Numbered from the stretch's first letter, positions 20,425 to 29,294 are shown. The stretch: DNA of 64,000 bases from an uncultured Ignatzschineria sp. (GCA_945639195.1 CALZEE010000001.1:248001-312000), one strand, 5' to 3'. Translations and numbers: made by a program. The notes: generated by a model not told the origin, from the letters alone.

Positions 20425-21300
20425 ATGACCATGAATGATCGTGATAATGCCGGCATTAATTCTATTGATCCAATTGATCCAGTGAATCCCATTAACCCCA
20501 TCAACCCCATTAACCCTGTTGATCCTATTGAGGCGCGTATTTCTGGCGGGAAGGGCTCAAGCTTGCTCGCGAAGCTCAATCCCCCGCGTATTTCTGTCAC
20601 AGGATTTTTAGTGGGGGTTGGTGTTTTGTTACTCCTTTTTATCTTGATGATTGCCGGCATTGTTGTCACACATCCCATCGCGCCCACCGCCGGCGTTAAA
20701 GAGCTCTTAAAAACCGTCACGGATCTATTTGCTTTAAAAAATGGATTGATTGCCGGCATTTTAATACTCTCTTTAGGCTTTAGTTATCTCTATATCGGGC
20801 GCATGAAGGATCATGGCTTACCGCTTTTAGTGAGTGCGATTCCGCTATTGTTCTTTTTCGGCACGACTTTTACTTTCTATTATCAATTTGGGCAGTTACT
20901 GCAAGAGACCAACTTTCTGCTCTTTTTTGCGAAAGCGAAGCGCTTTATGCAAACGCCGACAGTGGAATACTTTCAAACGCTTTTTTCTGATGATTGGCGA
21001 ACCTTTATCGATGCGAAAAAGCCGTTATTCAATAATGTGATTTATGGCTATTTTGTGCTGATTGGTTCCGGCATTTTACTGGCCGGCGCCAAAGAGAATC
21101 GTTACGGCGCACCGCCAACGATGGGGATCATTCGCCGACTTGTTTTAACGCTCATAGCATTCGTTGTACTGGTGATTCAGATCGGGATTGTGTATGTCTT
21201 GATTCAGGTGTTACAGCTTAAAACGCCTTCTTATTACCTCAGTGATTATGATCAGTTTATGCAGATGATTCAGCGGATACTGCAGTGGTTTGAGGTTTAA
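20425..21300 (+). CDS. Unrecognised membrane protein before TonB
   Basis: I do not recognise this protein of about 291 residues. An N-terminal stretch (about residues 14-34) is a sevenfold tripeptide repeat of the form [I/V]-[D/N]-P encoded by 9-bp DNA repeats. Hydrophobic segments follow at about 55-80, 110-130, 138-158, 205-225 and 235-260, giving four or five membrane helices. It starts 7 bp after rep and ends 4 bp before tonB, so translational coupling with tonB is likely. Position suggests a part in energised uptake, but there is no visible ExbB/ExbD motif. GTG 20422, with GGAG nine bases upstream, is an alternative start. Confidence 0.7.
   Translation: MTMNDRDNAGINSIDPIDPVNPINPINPINPVDPIEARISGGKGSSLLAKLNPPRISVTGFLVGVGVLLLLFILMIAGIVVTHPIAPTAGVKELLKTVTDLFALKNGLIAGILILSLGFSYLYIGRMKDHGLPLLVSAIPLLFFFGTTFTFYYQFGQLLQETNFLLFFAKAKRFMQTPTVEYFQTLFSDDWRTFIDAKKPLFNNVIYGYFVLIGSGILLAGAKENRYGAPPTMGIIRRLVLTLIAFVVLVIQIGIVYVLIQVLQLKTPSYYLSDYDQFMQMIQRILQWFEV
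20464..20526 (+). repeat. In-frame 9-bp repeat (seven units)
   Basis: Seven degenerate 9-bp units of the ATTAACCCC/ATTGATCCA type encode I/V-D/N-P tripeptides near the N-terminus of the unrecognised membrane protein. Unit changes would alter length without shifting the frame. Confidence 0.85.
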
Positions 21301-21303
21301 GCG

Positions 21304-22197
21304 ATGATCCGGCGCGAGGCGGTATTAGCCCTTTTTTTCTCGTTGTTAGTCAATGGGGGGATTTTAGGGGTTGGCGCCTATTTCTATCAGGCAATGCCGG
21401 CATTATCATTGACACAAACAGCCGGTAGTGATCAGGAATTTTCGGTATTTACGCTTGATCTTATGGCATCGAGTTCGCGTGAAGAGATGCCTTTGACGCG
21501 CTCTTTGTCGGAAGAAATCACAGAAAGCATTCCTGAATCTCGTGTAGAGCAGATTCAGGATAATAGCAAAGTCGCAATGCCGGAGAATCCGCAGATGCAA
21601 AATTCTCCGAAGATACCTGCAGACAATCCATCAAGCACCCCTAAAGTGATGAGTGCAAATGCCGGCAATCCTGATTGGCAAGTAGCCACATTGCCGGAAC
21701 AAATGCCGGAAGCACGCTTACAAAAAGAGATGCCGGAGAAAGTAAGCGAAAGCGCGGCAACAAAACCGCGAGCAGAAACGTCAACGAAACCGATAACGAA
21801 ACCGATAACAAGACCGATAACAAGACCGACAGCGAAAACCGTAGAAGAAGTGAAACCGGCTCCAAGAGAAAAGCCCGCAGATAACAGCCCAAGCTCGCGC
21901 TCGTCGAGTGCGCGTCAAGGGGATCAATTTGTTACGCAAATTTCCCAAGAAGTGAGCGCGCGGATAGAAGGATGTTATCCTGAAGCTTCTAAGCGCCGTG
22001 GGGAAGAGGGCATTGTGAGAGTGAGTATTGTACATGCCGGAAATAGGTTACAGGCGAAGCTCACTCAGAGTAGTGGTTTTTCGCGCTTAGATCGATGCGC
22101 CGTTACGGCTGTCGAGCGGGCGATAACTGGGCTGAAAAAGGACGATGTTCCGGCAAGCGGACTCTCTCTTAAACCGATTCGATTCCAACTGAGGTAA
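21304..22197 (+). CDS. tonB: TonB-family energy transducer
   Basis: A 297-residue TonB-like protein. One N-terminal membrane anchor (about 8-30) is followed by a long disordered Pro/Glu/Lys-rich spacer (about 55-205) and a C-terminal TonB domain (about 208-297) with YPEASKRRGEEGIVRVSIV and a final RFQLR strand. The domain links the proton motive force to outer-membrane receptors, here most plausibly BtuB encoded 2 kb downstream. The spacer holds a 12-bp in-frame repeat coding TKPITKPITRPITRPT. exbB and exbD are absent from the window. The gene starts 4 bp after the preceding membrane-protein gene and ends 5 bp before the ATPase gene. Confidence 0.85.
   Translation: MIRREAVLALFFSLLVNGGILGVGAYFYQAMPALSLTQTAGSDQEFSVFTLDLMASSSREEMPLTRSLSEEITESIPESRVEQIQDNSKVAMPENPQMQNSPKIPADNPSSTPKVMSANAGNPDWQVATLPEQMPEARLQKEMPEKVSESAATKPRAETSTKPITKPITRPITRPTAKTVEEVKPAPREKPADNSPSSRSSSARQGDQFVTQISQEVSARIEGCYPEASKRRGEEGIVRVSIVHAGNRLQAKLTQSSGFSRLDRCAVTAVERAITGLKKDDVPASGLSLKPIRFQLR
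21784..21831 (+). repeat. In-frame 12-bp repeat in tonB spacer
   Basis: Four 12-bp units (ACGAAACCGATA, then ACAAGACCGATA variants) encode T-K/R-P-I/T tetrapeptides in the periplasmic spacer. Confidence 0.8.
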
Positions 22198-22202
22198 GCA
22201 TC

Positions 22203-22937
22203 ATGATCAACATTAAAGCGCTTAATGCCACGCTTTCAAGTGGTGAAGTGATCTTGGATGAGATCTCTTTTAAACTCCCCAAAGGGGCAAAGCTTGCCAT
22301 TATTGGCGCGAATGGTTCTGGCAAAAGTACCTTAATGCAAGCGATGCTCGGCATGATTCCGGTGCGCTATGAATCATATCAACTGGGGCAAGCGGACTTT
22401 ATCGCTTTAACGCCTGTAGCACGTGCGAAGATGATCAGCTATATCGGACAACAGATCGTGCCTGAGAATGAGATTACGGCATGGGAATGGTGTGAGCTGA
22501 GCCGATATCCGCATGGAAGCTCCCGCGCGGAGAATCAGCAAATTATTACGGCAATGTTAGAAAAGATGAATGCACTACATTTTGCGCCAAGAAGGCTCTC
22601 GAGCTTAAGTGGCGGCGAGCGTCAGCGCATCTATATGGCGGGTGCTTTAACGCAAGAGACGCCGATGATCTTCCTCGATGAAGTGAGCGCCGCGCTAGAT
22701 CCCAAATACCGAGAGGCGATGCATCAGACGATTGGCGCGTTGAGTGATAAAACGGTGGTTGCCATTACCCATGATCTGAATGCACTTCATTTTTATAGCC
22801 ATATTCTTGCACTTAAGGCGGGGAAAATAATGGCATTTGGTCCGCGAGAGGCGGTTTTAACGCAGTCGCTCTTACAGACAGTATTTGATTATGAGTTCAC
22901 GGAGGTTTGGCATGAAGGTCACGCCCGTTATTTCTAA
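22203..22937 (+). CDS. btuD: Cobalamin ABC transporter ATPase (BtuD-like)
   Basis: A 244-residue ABC ATPase of the FecCD-coupled type. Walker A is GANGSGKST (about 35-43), the Q-loop region is ISYIGQQ, the signature is LSGGERQRIYMAGAL, Walker B is PMIFLDEVSAAL, and the H-loop is VAITHDLN. Its 3' end overlaps the permease start by 26 bp. Next to a BtuC-like permease, a cobalamin riboswitch, BtuB and BtuF, vitamin B12 is the likely substrate; by sequence alone a haem or siderophore ATPase would look similar. Confidence 0.85.
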   Translation: MINIKALNATLSSGEVILDEISFKLPKGAKLAIIGANGSGKSTLMQAMLGMIPVRYESYQLGQADFIALTPVARAKMISYIGQQIVPENEITAWEWCELSRYPHGSSRAENQQIITAMLEKMNALHFAPRRLSSLSGGERQRIYMAGALTQETPMIFLDEVSAALDPKYREAMHQTIGALSDKTVVAITHDLNALHFYSHILALKAGKIMAFGPREAVLTQSLLQTVFDYEFTEVWHEGHARYF

Positions 22938-24039
22938 CAAAATTCAGGATGATAATGCCGGCAATCAGGCACCTGTTATTCAGACAACACAAACAACAGA
23001 AACAACAGAAACAACAGAAACAATACCGGCGCTACAGGCATTACAGCAGGAGCGTCGTCGTAAGGGCTGGCTACTGGGCATTATTGTGATGGTGAGTCTG
23101 TTGGCGATTTTGATCTCGCCAATGTTTGGGCTCACTTTTATGACGCCTTGGGACGAGGGCAGTCAGGTGATCTTTTGGCAGATGCGCGTTCCTCGCACAT
23201 TAACGGCGTGGATTGTCGGCGCAGGATTATCGCTCGCAGGATTGGTGTTTCAGGCGATTTTACGTAATCCCTTAGCAGAACCTTTTACACTCGGTGTTGC
23301 GGCTGGTGCCAGTTTGGGCGCAGCGATCTATATCTATTGGGGGCTCACTTTTACGCTCGGCATCTTGAGCGGTATTGGGCTCTTTGCTTTTTTAGGCGCG
23401 GGGATCATTACGCTCTTGATTTATAGTGTGAACTTTCGCGGCGGGCATTCCCCTTTGAAGCTTCTTTTGATGGGCGTGATCTTAACGTTTTTTGTCTCGA
23501 GTATTTTAATGCTCCTTCAATCCCTTGGGAAATCCTCTTCGGCATTAGCAATGATGAGCTGGATGATGGGGCGGCTCTCTTTTGTCTCCTTCACCGAGCT
23601 CCTACAAGTTGCCGGTATTTTTGTCATCGTTGCCGGCATGGTGTACCAGATGCGCGTAAAGCTGAATCTCTTGCAACAAGGGGAAGCCGTAGCCCTTTCT
23701 CGCGGTATTCGTAGTCAGCGAGTGACGGGGATTCTCTTTTTAGGCGTGAGCCTTATGACCGGCATTTTTGTTGCGGTAACAGGGCCGATTGGTTTTATCG
23801 GCATGATTATCCCGCATGTGGCGCGTCGGCTCTTTGGGGCGGATCATCGCTGGCTCTTTTGGGCGACGCTCTTTTTAGGGGGATTGGTGTTAGTTATCGC
23901 GGATACGCTCGGCTCTTTAATCCTTAAACCCGCCGAGATTCCGGTGGGGGTTGTGACTGCGATTTTGGGCGCGCCATTTTTCCTCTATATTTTATTAAAG
24001 GGGCAAAAGAGTGCGCAATTTAAAGTGCCAAAAGGCTAA
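22912..24039 (+). CDS. btuC: Cobalamin ABC transporter permease (BtuC-like)
   Basis: FecCD-family permease of 375 residues with about ten membrane helices from residue 50 on. Family marks are WQMRVPRTLTAWIVGAGLSLAG, QAILRNPLAEPFTLGVAAGASLGA and the ATPase-contacting GPIGFIGMIIPHVARRLFGADHR. ATG 22912 has GGAGG six bases upstream and overlaps btuD; the longer frame from 22885 is rejected. The cytoplasmic N-terminus carries a TTETTETTET-type repeat from 9-bp DNA units. Substrate is assigned from context. Confidence 0.85.
   Translation: MKVTPVISNKIQDDNAGNQAPVIQTTQTTETTETTETIPALQALQQERRRKGWLLGIIVMVSLLAILISPMFGLTFMTPWDEGSQVIFWQMRVPRTLTAWIVGAGLSLAGLVFQAILRNPLAEPFTLGVAAGASLGAAIYIYWGLTFTLGILSGIGLFAFLGAGIITLLIYSVNFRGGHSPLKLLLMGVILTFFVSSILMLLQSLGKSSSALAMMSWMMGRLSFVSFTELLQVAGIFVIVAGMVYQMRVKLNLLQQGEAVALSRGIRSQRVTGILFLGVSLMTGIFVAVTGPIGFIGMIIPHVARRLFGADHRWLFWATLFLGGLVLVIADTLGSLILKPAEIPVGVVTAILGAPFFLYILLKGQKSAQFKVPKG
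22984..23025 (+). repeat. In-frame 9-bp repeat in btuC
   Basis: Units of ACAACAGAA (first variant ACAACACAA) code Thr-Thr-Gln/Glu tripeptides at about residues 25-38, before the first membrane helix. Confidence 0.8.
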
Positions 24040-24109
24040 ATAAGTTATTGCTAATAAACTGTATATTGCTTTAGTACTAGGTTTATAGAACAATAAGCGT
24101 GTTTTTCAT

Positions 24110-24216
24110 CATTCATTTATTCTTACGTTGGATTTGGGAAGTAGGGTGAAATCCCCTCACGGACCCGCCACTGTGAAGTAGTGCCTTGCACTACAAAGTC
24201 AGACACCACCCAACGG
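24110..24216 (+). promoter_or_regulatory. Cobalamin riboswitch upstream of btuB
   Basis: The leader contains the adenosylcobalamin-riboswitch core in order: GGGAAGTAGGGTGAAATCCC, then CACGGACCCGCCACTGTGA, a GTAGTGC-CTT-GCACTAC side hairpin, and AGTCAGACACC. It ends about 30 nt before the btuB ATG. Just downstream, CTCT (24222-24225) can pair with AGAG (24235-24238) in the btuB ribosome-binding site. Control by hiding translation initiation is therefore plausible. Edges are approximate. Confidence 0.93.
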
Positions 24217-24245
24217 TTATCACTCTCGAGGTTTAAGAGGTTTTT

Positions 24246-26180
24246 ATGTTAGAACAATTCTCTAAGAGCGCCTGCGCGCTCGCAATTTTATCCGCACTCG
24301 GATTTTCAACGGCAGTCGCTGCCGGCAATGTGACGACCACAGAAAACGAGGATGAAATCCTCTTTTTAGCAAACCGCACCCCAACGCTTGCGAGCGAAGT
24401 AGGAAGCCAAAGCATTGTCATTACTGAAAAAGAGATTCAAACACGTCAATATCATACGGCAACAGAAGCGCTTGCAGCGCAGCCGGGCGTGATTTTGAGT
24501 CAAAATGGAATTAATGGTCCAAGTTCGCTCTTTATTCGCGGCGCCAATAGCAATAATACGTTAGTGCTCGTCAATGGCGTACCACTCGGGGATCCGATGG
24601 GAACAGGGCGCGTCGTTGATTTTACGATGTTAGGATCACTTTTAGATGTGAATCGAATTGAAGTCTTGAAAGGCCCGCAAAGCTCACTTTATGGTAGCTC
24701 TGCAATGGGCGGCGTGGTACAGATCACGACCAATGATCTCAATACGCCGGGCACTAAGCTTCGCGTTATGGCAGGTTCAAATAGCACCTATCAGACCAGT
24801 GCCACAACGACAGGGAAAGTGGGCGATTTGAGATACTCGCTCGGCGGACTGATCGAAAATAGTCATGGCATTGATGCCACAAAAGATACGGCAGGGAAAC
24901 AGCCAAAAGATTTTGATAAGGATGGTTATAAAAACCGTCAATTATCAGGGCGTTTTAACTATCTTTTAACGGAGAATCTCGATGTAGATTTTGCATTTAC
25001 TTATAACAATCGTTATGCCGAGTTTGATAATAAATTTAACAGTACGGCTTTTAATGATGAGAATAAATCAAAGCTTTTCACAGGACGACTAGCCGTTAAT
25101 GGAGAGTTTTTTGATGATCAACTTTCATCGACATTAGCCTATTCACTAATGAAATTAGATCGAGATAGTTATAGTGGTGGGGATGCCTACGATGAGTTTT
25201 GGAATTATTTAGGACCAGAAGCAACACATTATCGCTATAGGGGAACGACGCAGACTCTTAATCTTGATAATGAGCTTAATGTTTACAATGATTTCGCAAC
25301 GCGTTTTGGCTTGGCATATCAAAAAGAGCAAGGTTCGGGGAATGATCGAGTGAAGCATTCTCAGAATACGAAGAGTATTTATCTGGATCAGTCTTTAGAC
25401 TTTAATGATCGCTTCTTTAATACTATCGGACTTCGTTACGATAAAAACTCAGAATTTGGGAGCAAAACAACTTACCGTTTAACATCGCGTTATAACGTGA
25501 ATGACAAATTTGCATTGAAAGGAAGTTTTGGGACAGGATTTACAACGCCAAGTATCTATCAGGTTTTTGGGGATTCTGATGTTAATCCAAATTATGATTT
25601 GAAGGCTGAAACAAGTAAGGGGTTTGATGTTGGAGTTGAGCTCAAACCAACGGTCAATAGTGCAATAGGTTTAAGTTATTTCTATACAAATTATAAGAAT
25701 ATGATTGATTATAAAGGGTATCCAGGTGTTTGGGAGGCTCCATGGGGAGAGTATCAGAACCTTAATCGAGTAAAAATGAAAGGCTTCGAAATTGTAGGCT
25801 CAATTGAGATTAATGATTTCTGGGCACTTTCTGGAAGCTACACCTATTTAGATGCGCAGCAGAAAAAATCTGAAGGTGAATATGAGCGTATGGCGCGTCG
25901 TCCTCGTCATCAGTTAACTGCAAATATGACTTACCAACCGATTGAGAATCTTTTACTGAATGCTTCAGCGGTTTATTATGGTGAGCGGAAGGATAATGAA
26001 AATAATGATAAGAGGCTCAAAGACTTCGCAGTCTTCGATCTCTCGGGAAGCTACAAGATCAACCGTACATTTGAAGTGGATGCGAAAATCCAAAATATCT
26101 TCAACAAACAGTATGAGTTTGCAGATGGTTATCGTGAGCGTGGACGTTCTGCTTATGTGGGCGTGAATATCTCACTGTAA
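24246..26180 (+). CDS. btuB: TonB-dependent vitamin B12 receptor BtuB
   Basis: Outer-membrane cobalamin receptor of 644 residues. A signal peptide of about 26 residues ends AVAAG. DEILFLANRTP near the mature N-terminus fits a TonB box. The plug domain has TEALAAQPGV, SSLFIRGANSNNTLVLVNGVPLGDP and VLKGPQSSLYGSSAMGGVVQI. A 22-strand barrel follows, ending in a C-terminal strand with terminal aromatic/hydrophobic alternation (SAYVGVNISL). The cobalamin riboswitch directly upstream and the BtuF gene downstream support B12 as substrate. Confidence 0.95.
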   Translation: MLEQFSKSACALAILSALGFSTAVAAGNVTTTENEDEILFLANRTPTLASEVGSQSIVITEKEIQTRQYHTATEALAAQPGVILSQNGINGPSSLFIRGANSNNTLVLVNGVPLGDPMGTGRVVDFTMLGSLLDVNRIEVLKGPQSSLYGSSAMGGVVQITTNDLNTPGTKLRVMAGSNSTYQTSATTTGKVGDLRYSLGGLIENSHGIDATKDTAGKQPKDFDKDGYKNRQLSGRFNYLLTENLDVDFAFTYNNRYAEFDNKFNSTAFNDENKSKLFTGRLAVNGEFFDDQLSSTLAYSLMKLDRDSYSGGDAYDEFWNYLGPEATHYRYRGTTQTLNLDNELNVYNDFATRFGLAYQKEQGSGNDRVKHSQNTKSIYLDQSLDFNDRFFNTIGLRYDKNSEFGSKTTYRLTSRYNVNDKFALKGSFGTGFTTPSIYQVFGDSDVNPNYDLKAETSKGFDVGVELKPTVNSAIGLSYFYTNYKNMIDYKGYPGVWEAPWGEYQNLNRVKMKGFEIVGSIEINDFWALSGSYTYLDAQQKKSEGEYERMARRPRHQLTANMTYQPIENLLLNASAVYYGERKDNENNDKRLKDFAVFDLSGSYKINRTFEVDAKIQNIFNKQYEFADGYRERGRSAYVGVNISL

Positions 26181-26243
26181 GCTATCGTATTGCGATGAAC
26201 ATATCGGCAGGAATGATCCTAAAGGGAGATTCATTGCCCACTA

Positions 26244-26269
26244 AGCGCAGGAGATCCTGCGCTTTTTTT
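26244..26269 (+). terminator. Rho-independent terminator after btuB
   Basis: AGCGCAGGA-GA-TCCTGCGCT is a 9-bp perfect GC-rich stem followed by seven T, about 60 bp after the btuB stop. btuF therefore probably has its own promoter or depends on readthrough. Confidence 0.9.
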
Positions 26270-26397
26270 ATGAGAAATCGTGGGTCTTTACACGGATAAA
26301 GCTCGAAAAATCGGCGCAATAGACTTATGATTGAATACGTGGCACAGATGCGCCATATGACCGTTTTACGCAGGATAAAAGAGGATAGTTAAATATC

Positions 26398-27321
26398 ATG
26401 ATGTTGAAATTACAGCGAAGCTTTTTAGGATTAATGCTGCTCATTATGAGTGTTGTACATGCCGAATCTGTCGTGATTCCTAAGGGTGAGGGAAAGAATT
26501 GCCAGCGGATTGTCTCTGTATCTCCGGCATTAAGCGACATGATGTCTGAATTAAAACTTGAGGATAATATTGTTGGTGCAACGCGTTATTGTCAGTTACC
26601 TGAGTCTAAAACGCGGGCGATTGTTGGGGGCTATTTTGATCTTAACTTTGAAAAAGTCGTGACATTACAGCCCGATATTGTCTTTATGGAGGGGAATCCG
26701 AATAGTCCTGTTGCAAAAAGATTAAATTCGTTAGGGATTAAAAGTCGCGTATTTTCACTTGATACTTTAGATGAAATGGAAGCTGCCAAGCAAGAGATCG
26801 CCCACTATTGTGAAGGTGAAGTGGTGATTGGTGGAAAAACGCTCCGTGAGCAGTTGCGAGATTATGTACCGCAACATGATGGCGACTTAGAAAATGGGGT
26901 AGCGACTACAAAGCCGCGAGTATTAATCCTCTATAATTATGGGGATAATGCTGAGAAAATATTGCCAAATCTTGCTGCAGGAAGAAGTTTTCATGGGGAG
27001 CTACTTGATGCGTTGAGAATGGAGAATGTCTATTTGGGATCCCTCAATGCACCAGAGCTTACGAGAGAGGCGATATCGCTTTTGAATCCGGAATGGATCT
27101 TTATTCTCAATGGTATGATGAACGATGATGCGCCAAGAGATGAATTGATCGTGACACAGCTCCATCCTAAGTGGGAGTTTTTATCTGAGGTGGAAGCCGT
27201 GGCAAAATCTCAGGTTTACGAAGTTCGAGGTTTCTATACCCAGATTCCTTCCGTGACCGCAATGAGGCGACTAGGGGCTGTTTTTGCGGAATTGGTCTAT
27301 CCGGAGGATGCGGCGCAATAG
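26398..27321 (+). CDS. btuF: Periplasmic cobalamin-binding protein BtuF
   Basis: A 307-residue class III substrate-binding protein. The signal peptide covers about residues 1-22 (ending VVHA). Family text includes RIVSVSPALSDMMSELKLEDNIVGATRYC, FEKVVTLQPDIVFME and a second lobe around LLDALRMENVYLG. It delivers substrate to a FecCD-type ABC transporter. With btuD and btuC upstream and btuB next door, it completes the import chain. Start codons at 26398 and 26401 are both possible. There is no second riboswitch ahead of it. Confidence 0.85.
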   Translation: MMLKLQRSFLGLMLLIMSVVHAESVVIPKGEGKNCQRIVSVSPALSDMMSELKLEDNIVGATRYCQLPESKTRAIVGGYFDLNFEKVVTLQPDIVFMEGNPNSPVAKRLNSLGIKSRVFSLDTLDEMEAAKQEIAHYCEGEVVIGGKTLREQLRDYVPQHDGDLENGVATTKPRVLILYNYGDNAEKILPNLAAGRSFHGELLDALRMENVYLGSLNAPELTREAISLLNPEWIFILNGMMNDDAPRDELIVTQLHPKWEFLSEVEAVAKSQVYEVRGFYTQIPSVTAMRRLGAVFAELVYPEDAAQ

Positions 27322-27679
27322 CGATAAGTTATCTCGGCTGAGATTTTTATCAAAGTACGGGGAAATATTTTAGTGAAAGATGTTTGTAGGGATCTGTTTT
27401 TTTGCTGAGCATTGTAAAAACACTTCGTTTTATGGTGAGGATGATGGCTTTAGAGAATGATCGATCTCAAGCAAAAAATGCCGGAAGATAATGAATGTGA
27501 ATCTTGAAGTCCTTGATGTAGCAAGAGGGGTTTTATTGAGGGGTAATTAGTAATTTATTATCAACCATTAAAGAAGCAATAAAGCGATCGAAACAGCACA
27601 CTTTTTTGAGCTGAAATCGTTAAATTATGCTAGACTAAGCCGCTTTATCTGTATAACTATTGAATTTAGGGAGCTTACC
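27322..27679. other. Intergenic btuF-ndk
   Basis: 358 bp without a credible gene. A -10-like TATGCT at 27626-27631 probably belongs to the ndk promoter, but no convincing -35 is visible. No terminator with a clear stem was found after btuF. Confidence 0.4.
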
Positions 27680-28117
27680 ATGAGCAAACAACAGACTTTA
27701 TCAATCATCAAGCCAGACGCAGTTGCAAAAAACGTTGTTGGCGCAATCTATTCACGTTTTGAAACTGCAGGTTTCAAAATCGTTGCGGCTAAAATGACTC
27801 ATTTAACACGCGCTGAAGCAGAAGGTTTCTACGCAGTTCACGCTGAGCGTCCTTTCTTCAACGACTTAGTTGAATTCATGATCTCAGGTCCAGTTGTGAT
27901 CTCTGTATTAGAAGGCGACAACGTAATCGCTAAACATCGTGAAATCTTAGGTGCAACAAACCCTAAAGAAGCAGCAGCGGGCACAATCCGTCATGACTTC
28001 GCTGATTCAATCGATGCAAACGCAGTACACGGTTCAGATGCGCCTGAAACAGCAGCAGTTGAAATCGAATACTTCTTCGGCCCTAACGCAGTAGCAGCAC
28101 CTAAAGTGTGTGCATAA
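27680..28117 (+). CDS. ndk: Nucleoside diphosphate kinase
   Basis: Transfers the gamma phosphate between nucleoside di- and triphosphates through a phosphohistidine. The 145-residue protein opens [12 protein letters not shown], and [16 protein letters not shown] holds the active-site His (about residue 119). Length and motifs are standard. Codons are strongly biased to a highly expressed pattern compared with neighbours. It heads the conserved ndk-rlmN-pilW-rodZ-hisS order. Confidence 0.97.
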   Translation: MSKQQTLSIIKPDAVAKNVVGAIYSRFETAGFKIVAAKMTHLTRAEAEGFYAVHAERPFFNDLVEFMISGPVVISVLEGDNVIAKHREILGATNPKEAAAGTIRHDFADSIDANAVHGSDAPETAAVEIEYFFGPNAVAAPKVCA

Positions 28118-28154
28118 TTGCCGGCTAGAAAGTAAAAAAGGACTTTAAATATCT

Positions 28155-29267
28155 ATGTTAGATATTGAAATTAAAGTAGAAAACGCTAAACGTCAGACGA
28201 ATTTATATAGTCTGACGTTTGACGACTTAAAAGAATTTTGTGCATCAATTGGTGAGAAACCTTATAGAGCAACTCAGATTATGAAATGGCTCTATCATAA
28301 AGGGGTTCGCTCAGTTGATGAGATGACGGACGTCTCGAAAAAGACCCGTGAAAAGCTCAAAGAACTGACGACGATGAATCTTCCAGAGGTTGCCTTAGAT
28401 AACCTTTCTGAAGATGGCACGCGTAAGTGGCTTATTCGTTTGGATTCTGGAAACTCCATCGAGATGGTGTATATTCCGGAAGATGATCGCGGAACGCTCT
28501 GTGTTTCATCACAAGTCGGATGTGCACTTGATTGCTCTTTCTGTGCGACAGGAAAGCAAGGCTTTAACCGAAATCTATCTGTTGATGAGATCGTGGGACA
28601 ACTCATGATTGCGAAGTTGCTCTTAAATGACTTTGAAGAGATTGATAACTTCACCCCAAGAAAGGTGACGAATATTGTCTTCATGGGAATGGGCGAGCCG
28701 CTTCTAAATTATCGTAATGTTGTTTCAGCAATGAAGATCATGCTTGATGATTACGGTTTTGGACTCTCAAAACGTCGTGTGACATTAAGTACATCAGGTG
28801 TTGTGCCGGCACTTCTTCGCTTGAAAGAAGATATTGACGTTGCACTTGCCATTTCACTGCATGCACCTTACAACACGCTTCGTGATGAACTCGTACCGAT
28901 TAATCAGAAATATCCGATTAAAGAGCTTCTTGATGCTTGCCGTAACTATATCGATGGCACGAATAAGAAGATCACGTGGGAATATGTATTGCTGAAAGAT
29001 ATCAATGATCGTGATGAAGATGCGCATGCACTCGCACGCTTGATTCGCAATATTCCTGGGAAAGTGAATCTTATTCCTTTCAACCCATTTGATGGTGTGG
29101 ATTATAAAACATCGGATAGAAAGCAGATTGATCACTTTAGATCGATCCTCATGGGCTACGGTATTGTCGCGATGACTCGTAAAACGCGTGGCGATGATGT
29201 GGACGCTGCTTGTGGGCAGTTAGCCGGGAAAGTCAAAGATAAAACAAAACGTACGACTGCCGAATAA
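28155..29267 (+). CDS. rlmN: 23S rRNA/tRNA C2-adenine methyltransferase RlmN
   Basis: Radical SAM enzyme that methylates A2503 of 23S rRNA and A37 of some tRNAs. The 370-residue protein has the cluster motif CALDCSFC (CX3CX2C, about residues 122-129), FMGMGEPLLN for SAM binding, and the C-terminal catalytic Cys in DDVDAACGQL. It lies 37 bp after ndk. The DNA for residues about 12-22 forms a perfect 11-bp inverted repeat. Confidence 0.96.
   Translation: MLDIEIKVENAKRQTNLYSLTFDDLKEFCASIGEKPYRATQIMKWLYHKGVRSVDEMTDVSKKTREKLKELTTMNLPEVALDNLSEDGTRKWLIRLDSGNSIEMVYIPEDDRGTLCVSSQVGCALDCSFCATGKQGFNRNLSVDEIVGQLMIAKLLLNDFEEIDNFTPRKVTNIVFMGMGEPLLNYRNVVSAMKIMLDDYGFGLSKRRVTLSTSGVVPALLRLKEDIDVALAISLHAPYNTLRDELVPINQKYPIKELLDACRNYIDGTNKKITWEYVLLKDINDRDEDAHALARLIRNIPGKVNLIPFNPFDGVDYKTSDRKQIDHFRSILMGYGIVAMTRKTRGDDVDAACGQLAGKVKDKTKRTTAE
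28188..28220 (+). repeat. 11-bp inverted repeat inside rlmN start
   Basis: AAACGTCAGAC at 28188-28198 and GTCTGACGTTT at 28210-28220 are exact inverse copies around an 11-nt AT-rich loop, 33 bp into the coding region. Confidence 0.85.
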
Positions 29268-29294
29268 GGGGCTCGTTGCGTTATTTGAAATTGA

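Noticed and set aside
28295-28684. 129-codon antisense frame in rlmN
   Set aside because: Lies wholly within the conserved radical SAM gene on the other strand; composition is that of a shadow frame.
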